Assembly (NCBI RefSeq): GCF_014203595.1
Contig: NZ_JACHJK010000008.1
Coordinates: forward strand, 186,001 to 250,000
Reading direction: 5' to 3'
DNA from: Streptomyces echinatus
GTDB taxonomy: Bacteria; Actinomycetota; Actinomycetes; Streptomycetales; Streptomycetaceae
DNA length: 64,000 nt
A model generated the notes under the pieces. The model was not told the origin of the DNA and did no database searches. It worked only from the letters and a program-made list of their open reading frames with translations. The translations under genes were made by a program, and so were the position numbers. Shown here in pieces: positions 59,355-64,000 of this stretch; within the stretch, counting starts at the first letter, position 1; each line of letters begins with the position of its first letter.

Positions 59355-59861
59355 TCAGAGGGTCAACGCGTAAGTGAGCAGCGTGAGGTCGGAACGGCCC
59401 GGGAGCGGATTCCAGTCCCGCTCCGGCGCGCGCTCGAAGCCGAGGCGTTCGTAGATGCGGTGGGCGGTGCGCATCGTCCGCTGCGTGGAGAGCACCACGC
59501 CGGCACAGCCTTCGACGGCCCGCGCCCGCTCGACACAGGCCCGCACCAGCGCCTCGCCGACACCCTGGCCCCGGGCGGCGTGGTCGACGGCCAGCATCCG
59601 GATCTCGGCCTCGCCCGGGCCCGCGATGTCGGTCATGGGGCCGCCGGAGGGAACGAAGGTGACGCCGCCGAGGAGGCCGGCGTCCCGGACGGCCACGAGG
59701 ACCTCCGCGGCGGCGGCCCGCCCGGCGACGTCCCGCAGCTCGCCCAGGTACCAGTCGTCCTCGTCGAAGGCGAGGAGGCCGTCCCGGAGGTACGCCTGAG
59801 CGGTGATCTCGCCCAGCGCGCCGTACTCCTCGGGGCCGGCCCGCCGGATCAGGAAGTCCAT
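59355..59861 (-). CDS. GNAT-family N-acetyltransferase
   Basis: A 168-residue GNAT protein. The acetyl-CoA motif A is in EIRMLAVDHAARGQGVGEALV (Q/R-x-x-G-x-G/A as RGQGVG), preceded by a typical beta sheet; motif B reads AHRIYERLGFERAPERDW. Substrate unknown. ATG 59861 is the frame's first start before a clear alpha1 (LIRRAGPEEYGAL). It ends 49 bases upstream of the riboswitch, and a terminator separates it from the symporter gene. Confidence 0.86.
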   Translation of the reverse strand: MDFLIRRAGPEEYGALGEITAQAYLRDGLLAFDEDDWYLGELRDVAGRAAAAEVLVAVRDAGLLGGVTFVPSGGPMTDIAGPGEAEIRMLAVDHAARGQGVGEALVRACVERARAVEGCAGVVLSTQRTMRTAHRIYERLGFERAPERDWNPLPGRSDLTLLTYALTL

Positions 59862-59889
59862 GACACCGAGTCTGCCCGAGGGGTACGAC

Positions 59890-59922
59890 GACGGGCCGCC
59901 GGAAGTCCTCCGGCGGCCCGTC
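59890..59922 (-). terminator. Terminator of the symporter operon
   Basis: A perfect 14-base stem (gacgggccgccgga and complement) with a 5-base loop, 14 bases beyond the symporter stop. Confidence 0.82.
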
Positions 59923-59935
59923 GAACGGCGCCCGG

Positions 59936-61564
59936 CTAGTGACCGGCGCCCGCGGTCGCGGACGGCAGCTCCGCCTGGACCCCGGGGTCACCGGCGTCCG
60001 CGGTGTAGTCCTCCGGCCTGGTCTCGTCGAGGCCCTCGGGGGCCTTCAGCGCCTTCAGCACGAAGGTCAGGACCACCGTGACCACGACGTTGATCACGAA
60101 CGCCGTCAGGCCGATGTAGCCGATCTCGCCGATGCCCGGAATCTCCTTGGCGCTGCCGCCGAAGTGCTTCTGGGTGGGCGAGGCGACTCCGTACGCCGCC
60201 ACCGTGCCGTAGACCATGCCCACAGCCCAGCCGGCCAGCAGCGCCCAGCGGTGGAACCAGCGGGTGAACAGTCCGCCGACCAGGGCCGGGAAGGTCTGCA
60301 GGATCCAGATCCCGCCCAGCAGCTGGAAGTTGATGGCGACGGTCTTGTCCATGGTGAGGACGAAGACCAGGGCTCCGACCTTCACCAGCAGCGACACGAT
60401 CTTGGAGACGCGGGTCTCCTCGGCGGCCGTGGCGTCCGGCTTGATGAAGTCCTTGTAGATGTTGCGGGTGAAGAGGTTGGCCGCGGCGATGGACATGATC
60501 GCCGCCGGGACCAGCGCGCCGATGCCGATCGCGGCGAAGGCCACGCCCGCGAACCAGTCCGGGAACATGTCCTCGAACAGCTGCGGGATGGCCAGCTGGC
60601 CGTTGGTGACCTTCACACCGGCCGCGATCGCCATGAAGCCCAGCAGCGCCAGCAGACCCAGCATGAGGGAGTACAGCGGCAGGATCGTGGTGTTGCGGCG
60701 GATCACCTCGCGGCTCCTGGAGGAGAGCGTCGCGGTGATCGAGTGCGGGTACATGAAGAGGGCCAGGGCGGAGCCCAACGCCAGGGTGGCGTAGGTCCAT
60801 TGGCCCGCCTCCGCCGGGACCAGCGCGCCGCGCGGCTTGCCGGTCGCCGGGTTGACCTGGGCGAAGGCGTCGCCCGCCTTGGCGAAGACGTCGTCGAACC
60901 CGCCCAGTTTGATCGGGATGTAGATGATCGCCACCGCGATGACGATGTAGATCAGGGCGTCCTTGACGAACGCGATCAGCGCGGGGGCGCGCAGGCCCGA
61001 GGAGTAGGTGTAGGCGGCCAGCACACCGAAGGCGATGAGCAGCGGCAGGTCCTTCACGAACCAGTTGGTGTTCTCTCCGCCGCCGACGCCCATCACGTCC
61101 AGCACCGCCTGGATGCCGACGAGCTGGAGCGCGATGTACGGCATCGTCGCCAGGATGCCGGTCACCGCGACCGCCAGCGACAGGCCCTTCGAGCCGAACC
61201 GGCCGCGCACGAAGTCGGAGGTGGTGACGTACCCGTGGCGGTGCGAGACCGACCAGAGGCGGGGCAGGAAGGTGAAGATCAGCGGGTACACCAGGATCGT
61301 GTACGGCACCGCGAAGAAGCCCGCCGCGCCCGCCGCGTAGATGGCCGCCGGGACGGCGACGAACGTGTACGCCGTGTACAGGTCACCGCCGAGCAGGAAC
61401 CAGGTGACCCAGGTGCCGAAGGACCGGCCCCCCAGGCCCCATTCGTCCAGGGACTGCTCGTTCTCGGCCTTGCGCCAGCGCGCGGCCAGGAAGCCCATGA
61501 CCGTGACGGCCAGGAAGAAGAAGATGAAGACGCCGAGCGCGACGCCGTTGACGCCGTCCTTCAC
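59936..61564 (-). CDS. Sodium:solute symporter (monocarboxylate-type)
   Basis: A 542-residue SSS-family symporter with about thirteen transmembrane helices. Conserved segments are SLDEWGLGGRSFGTWVTWFLLGG with the first Na-site region, YVTTSDFVRGRFGSKG and ALFMYPHSITATLSS. Similar actinobacterial proteins such as MctC take up acetate, propionate or pyruvate. The C-terminal ~30 residues are polar. ATG 61564 overlaps the stop of the small DUF3311 gene (ATGA), so both are co-translated. Confidence 0.88.
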   Translation of the reverse strand: MKDGVNGVALGVFIFFFLAVTVMGFLAARWRKAENEQSLDEWGLGGRSFGTWVTWFLLGGDLYTAYTFVAVPAAIYAAGAAGFFAVPYTILVYPLIFTFLPRLWSVSHRHGYVTTSDFVRGRFGSKGLSLAVAVTGILATMPYIALQLVGIQAVLDVMGVGGGENTNWFVKDLPLLIAFGVLAAYTYSSGLRAPALIAFVKDALIYIVIAVAIIYIPIKLGGFDDVFAKAGDAFAQVNPATGKPRGALVPAEAGQWTYATLALGSALALFMYPHSITATLSSRSREVIRRNTTILPLYSLMLGLLALLGFMAIAAGVKVTNGQLAIPQLFEDMFPDWFAGVAFAAIGIGALVPAAIMSIAAANLFTRNIYKDFIKPDATAAEETRVSKIVSLLVKVGALVFVLTMDKTVAINFQLLGGIWILQTFPALVGGLFTRWFHRWALLAGWAVGMVYGTVAAYGVASPTQKHFGGSAKEIPGIGEIGYIGLTAFVINVVVTVVLTFVLKALKAPEGLDETRPEDYTADAGDPGVQAELPSATAGAGH

Positions 61565-61824
61565 TTCACCGCACCCCCGTTCGCGTCCTCGCGGGCGCGC
61601 TGGTCACGCTTCCACAGCTGGTAGGCGAGCATCGTGAGCGCGGTGGAGATCAGCACCCAGAGCATCTGGTACCAGTAGAAGAACGGGATCCCGATGAACG
61701 CCGGGTCCGTCTTGGCGTACGAGCCGACCCACAGCATCGCCACGAAGGGCGCGACGAGACACACGGCGATGATCACTCGGGCCGGTGTCACCACCGGTGG
61801 TCTCACTTCAGGCGTTTCGGACAT
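61561..61824 (-). CDS. DUF3311 small membrane protein, symporter partner
   Basis: An 87-residue protein with two hydrophobic helices (RVIIAVCLVAPFVAMLW and FFYWYQMLWVLISTALTML), matching DUF3311. Genes of this type sit upstream of sodium:solute symporters and probably form a small accessory subunit (as with MctB). ATG 61824 has a ggag site. Its stop overlaps the symporter start. Confidence 0.86.
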   Translation of the reverse strand: MSETPEVRPPVVTPARVIIAVCLVAPFVAMLWVGSYAKTDPAFIGIPFFYWYQMLWVLISTALTMLAYQLWKRDQRAREDANGGAVK

Positions 61825-61945
61825 GCCACGGCTCCGTCCCCTCACTGATCACCTGTAATGCGCAGGCAATCTAGGTGACGGCGTCGTGACAGCGGAAGAC
61901 CTCGTCCGCATATCGGTATATCGATTCAGCGAACGCGCCCGGTTG

Positions 61946-62707
61946 TTACTCCGCCGGCCTCTTCAGCCGGGCCACGAACTTGTACCGGTCGCCCCGGTAC
62001 ACCGACCGCACCCACTCCACCGGCTTGCCCTCGCGGTCCAGCGAGTGGCGGGAGAGCATCAGCATCGGCAGGCCCACGTCGGTGCCGAGCAGGCCCGCCT
62101 CGCGCGGGGTGGCCAGGGAGGTCTCGATGGTCTCCTCGGCCTCGGCGAGATGGACGTCGTAGACCTCGGCGAGCGCGGTGTACAGGGAGGTGTACTTCAC
62201 CAGCGAGCGCCTGAGGGCCGGGAAGCGCTTGGCCGACAGATGGGTGGTCTCGATGGCCATCGGCTCACCGTTGGCCATGCGCAGCCGCTCGATGCGCAGC
62301 ACGCGCCCGCCGGCGGTGATGTCGAGCAGTTCGGCGAGCCGGTCGTCGGCGGTGACATAACCGATGTCCAGCAGCTGCGAGGTCGGCTCCAGCCCCTGCG
62401 CCCGCATGTCCTCGGTGTAGGAGGTGAGCTGCAGCGCCTGGGAGACCTTGGGTTTGGCGACGAAGGTGCCCTTGCCCTGGATACGTTCGAGCCGGCCCTC
62501 CACGACCAGTTCCTGCAGGGCCTGGCGCACCGTGGTGCGGGACGTGTCGAACTCGGCGGCCAGCGTGCGCTCGGGCGGCACCGGAGTGCCCGGCGCCTGC
62601 GTCTCCGTCATGTCGAGCAGGTGCTTCTTCAGGCGGTAGTACTTGGGCACGCGCGCGGTACGGGTGGTGCCGGCCTCGTTCTCCGCACTGCTGACGTCGG
62701 TGGTCAT
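61946..62707 (-). CDS. dasR: GntR-family regulator DasR
   Basis: A 253-residue HutC-subfamily GntR protein almost identical to S. coelicolor DasR (254 residues). The HTH is TLAAEFDTSRTTVRQALQEL followed by GRLERIQGKGTFVAKPKVSQ; the UTRA domain holds the glucosamine-6-phosphate effector. DasR controls chitin and N-acetylglucosamine use, antibiotics and development. ATG 62707 gives the family length; the longer frame from 62767 is rejected. Its likely promoter overlaps a dre site. Confidence 0.95.
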   Translation of the reverse strand: MTTDVSSAENEAGTTRTARVPKYYRLKKHLLDMTETQAPGTPVPPERTLAAEFDTSRTTVRQALQELVVEGRLERIQGKGTFVAKPKVSQALQLTSYTEDMRAQGLEPTSQLLDIGYVTADDRLAELLDITAGGRVLRIERLRMANGEPMAIETTHLSAKRFPALRRSLVKYTSLYTALAEVYDVHLAEAEETIETSLATPREAGLLGTDVGLPMLMLSRHSLDREGKPVEWVRSVYRGDRYKFVARLKRPAE

Positions 62708-63065
62708 GCTCTGCCTTCCCGGCTCCGAATGCCGAAAGCGACCGACATCCCATCGGCCACGGCTCACATCGTGGCACGGGTTGTTGTGTCAGGACTCCAC
62801 CCGCACGCTCCGTGATCCCCTCTATATACCGTTGCGCCCGCTGCTGGTCTAGTCCATCGCGCGGCGGCGCGGGCGCCCGGCACCGCCCCGGCCGGCGCCG
62901 TCACACCTCGCGGCTCCGGTTCGCGCGGCCCAGGCTCGCCCCGTCCCAGTCTCCGCCGCCGGGGCCGGCTCCGCCACGTCGCCCCTTGCTCCGGCGGTGC
63001 GGCGGGACGGTGGGCCGGATCCGCCGGATCCCCTGCCGCTCCGCCCAGATCCCCTGCCGCTCCGG
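62708..63065. other. Gene-free dasR-nagB interval (358 bases)
   Basis: In S. coelicolor the dasABC transporter and dasD sit here. Here only the dre operator, a GC-rich spacer and three tandem repeats are found. No ORF with coding character is present on either strand. Confidence 0.8.
62845..62856 (-). promoter_or_regulatory. DasR operator (dre) in dasR promoter
   Basis: tggtctagtcca matches 11 of 12 positions of the dre core tggtctagacca. On the minus strand it covers the expected -35 of a promoter whose -10 is TATAGA or TATATA (62821-62828), which suggests autorepression of dasR. It sits 138 bases before the dasR start codon. Confidence 0.75.
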
Positions 63066-63085
63066 CTAGATCCCCTGCCACTCCG
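63027..63085 (-). repeat. Three 21-bp repeats copying the nagB 3-prime end
   Basis: gatcccctgccgctccg occurs at 63027-63043 and 63048-63064, and with one change at 63069-63085 where it encodes the NagB C-terminus (PEWQGI stop). The two extra copies lie outside the gene and look like tandem duplications of its last codons. Confidence 0.85.
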
Positions 63086-63851
63086 GCTTGTTGGCGTAGG
63101 TGTGCCGGAAGTAGTCGGCCAGCTTCAGCTTGGACGCGGCGGCCTCGTCCACGACCACCGTGGCATGGGGGTGGAGCTGGAGTGCGGAGGCCGGGCAGAC
63201 GGCCGCGACCGGACCCTCGACGGTCGCGGCGACCGCGTCCGCCTTGCCCTCGCCAGTCGCCAGCAGCACCAGGTGCCGGGCTTCCAGGATCGTGCCGATG
63301 CCCTGGGTGATGACGTGGTGCGGGACCTGCTCGATGTCGCCGTCGAAGAAGCGGGCGTTGTCGACCCGGGTCTGCTCGGTCAGCGTCTTGATCCGGGTGC
63401 GCGAGGCGAGCGAGGAGCAGGGTTCGTTGAACCCGATGTGCCCGTCGGTCCCGATGCCGAGCAGCTGCAGGTCCACTCCGCCGGCCGCGGCGAGCGCCCG
63501 GTCGTACGCCTCGCAGGCCGCCTGGACGTCCCGGGCCGAGCCGTCCGGTCCCAGGAACGCGTCCATGCCCATGCCCAGCGGCTCCAGCACCTCACGGCGC
63601 AGGACCGAACGGTAGGACTCGGGGTGGTCCGCGGGCAGCCCCACGTACTCGTCGAGCTGCGCTATTCGCGCCCGGGTGACGTCCACGGCGCCGGAGCGCA
63701 CCTTGGCGGTCAGTGCCTGGTAGATGGGCAGCGGGGTGGAGCCGGTGGCCACGCCGAGCAGCGCGTCGGGCTTGCGTCGCAGCAGCTGGGCCATGGCCTC
63801 GGCGATCAGCTCGCCGCCCGCCGCGGCGTCCGGAACGATGACAACTTCCAC
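63066..63851 (-). CDS. nagB: Glucosamine-6-phosphate deaminase NagB
   Basis: A 261-residue NagB. The active-site parts are ATGSTPLPIYQAL (phosphate loop), IAQLDEYVGLPADHPESYR (catalytic Asp), LGIGTDGHIGFNEP (His/Asp/Glu relay) and LVLLATGEGKADAV. It converts glucosamine-6-phosphate to fructose-6-phosphate and ammonia and so sets the level of the DasR effector. GTG 63851 is the only start before VEVVIVPDAAAGG. It is repressed through the dre site 41 bases upstream. Confidence 0.94.
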   Translation of the reverse strand: MEVVIVPDAAAGGELIAEAMAQLLRRKPDALLGVATGSTPLPIYQALTAKVRSGAVDVTRARIAQLDEYVGLPADHPESYRSVLRREVLEPLGMGMDAFLGPDGSARDVQAACEAYDRALAAAGGVDLQLLGIGTDGHIGFNEPCSSLASRTRIKTLTEQTRVDNARFFDGDIEQVPHHVITQGIGTILEARHLVLLATGEGKADAVAATVEGPVAAVCPASALQLHPHATVVVDEAAASKLKLADYFRHTYANKPEWQGI

Positions 63852-63891
63852 GCTGGGCCTGCCGTTCTGGAGAGGGCTCTGTGCGTCTAGG

Positions 63892-63903
63892 TGGTTTAGA
63901 CCA
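63892..63903 (-). promoter_or_regulatory. DasR operator (dre) of nagB
   Basis: tggtttagacca matches 11 of 12 positions of the dre core and lies 41 bases before the nagB start. In Streptomyces nagB is a known DasR target. Confidence 0.85.
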
Positions 63904-63959
63904 ATCTAACAGAATCGGCGTTCCCGGGCGCGGAGAAGAAGGGGATTTCCCGGGCCGGC

Positions 63960-63980
63960 GGGCCGGTCTCGAACCGGCCC
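63960..63980 (-). terminator. Probable terminator of a minus-strand gene beyond the right edge
   Basis: An 8-base stem (gggccggt with accggccc, 5-base loop) lies next to the window end. On the minus strand it follows a possible TGA stop formed by the last 20 bases (cgg cgg acc ggg tga). The gene itself is outside the window. Confidence 0.4.
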
Positions 63981-64000
63981 GTCACCCGGTCCGCCGCATG

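Overview
The window is high-GC actinobacterial chromosome and almost certainly comes from a Streptomyces. The evidence is strong GC3 codon bias, many GTG starts, a rare TTA codon, wblC, sigR/rsrA, dasR, an epi-isozizaene synthase/CYP170 pair and an nrd operon under a cobalamin riboswitch. Gene order is that of the S. coelicolor core region around SCO5182-SCO5236. I see no insertion sequence, prophage, CRISPR array or rRNA operon.

Region by region: 1-2.7 kb holds a truncated membrane protein (LPG-synthase-like, with a kinase-like domain) and an alkyltransferase-like DNA repair protein. 2.9-15.7 kb is a DNA repair/redox block: an AdnA/AdnB helicase-nuclease pair, an M20 dipeptidase, NudC, a mycoredoxin and UvrD2. 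15.7-17.1 kb is the wblC (whiB7) stress locus with promoter, leader ORF and attenuator. 17.2-21 kb has a small Zn-ribbon protein, an ABC1 kinase overlapping an unusual ThiF-like protein, and a YgjP-like metallopeptidase. 21.2-24.3 kb is a three-gene TerD/AIM24 cluster. 24.4-33.4 kb holds NUDIX, DUF2342 protease, SDR, MoaE, Lon/PDZ protease, PPA1309-like and UPF0182 genes. 33.5-35.8 kb has two identical initiator tRNA genes flanking a Sel1-repeat protein. 35.9-45.8 kb has catR/katA, a CBS protein, hisN, TetR, SMR, rsgA, aroA, M50, SRAP and hydrolase genes. 45.8-51.6 kb has sigR/rsrA, two membrane HD-domain proteins, a TPR protein and peptide deformylase. 51.8-54.3 kb is the albaflavenone operon. 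54.3-59.3 kb is the class Ia ribonucleotide reductase locus. 59.3-61.8 kb has a GNAT and a solute symporter pair. 61.9-63.9 kb has dasR and nagB with DasR operators.

Functional links: several genes are paired sensor/regulator units (wblC attenuation, SigR/RsrA thiol switch, CatR/catalase, B12 riboswitch/nrd, DasR/nagB). The 3-47 kb stretch keeps the mycobacterial order adnA-adnB-nudC-mrx-uvrD2-whiB7-ABC1-DUF2342-PDZ/Lon-UPF0182 and, further on, rsgA-aroA-SRAP-sigH/rshA, so it is old vertically inherited core rather than an island. The least understood parts are the TerD/AIM24 cluster, the ThiF-like/ABC1 overlapping pair, the twin HD proteins after rsrA, and the loss of dasABC between dasR and nagB.

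All functional calls come from reading motifs and from remembered family knowledge; no database search was run.
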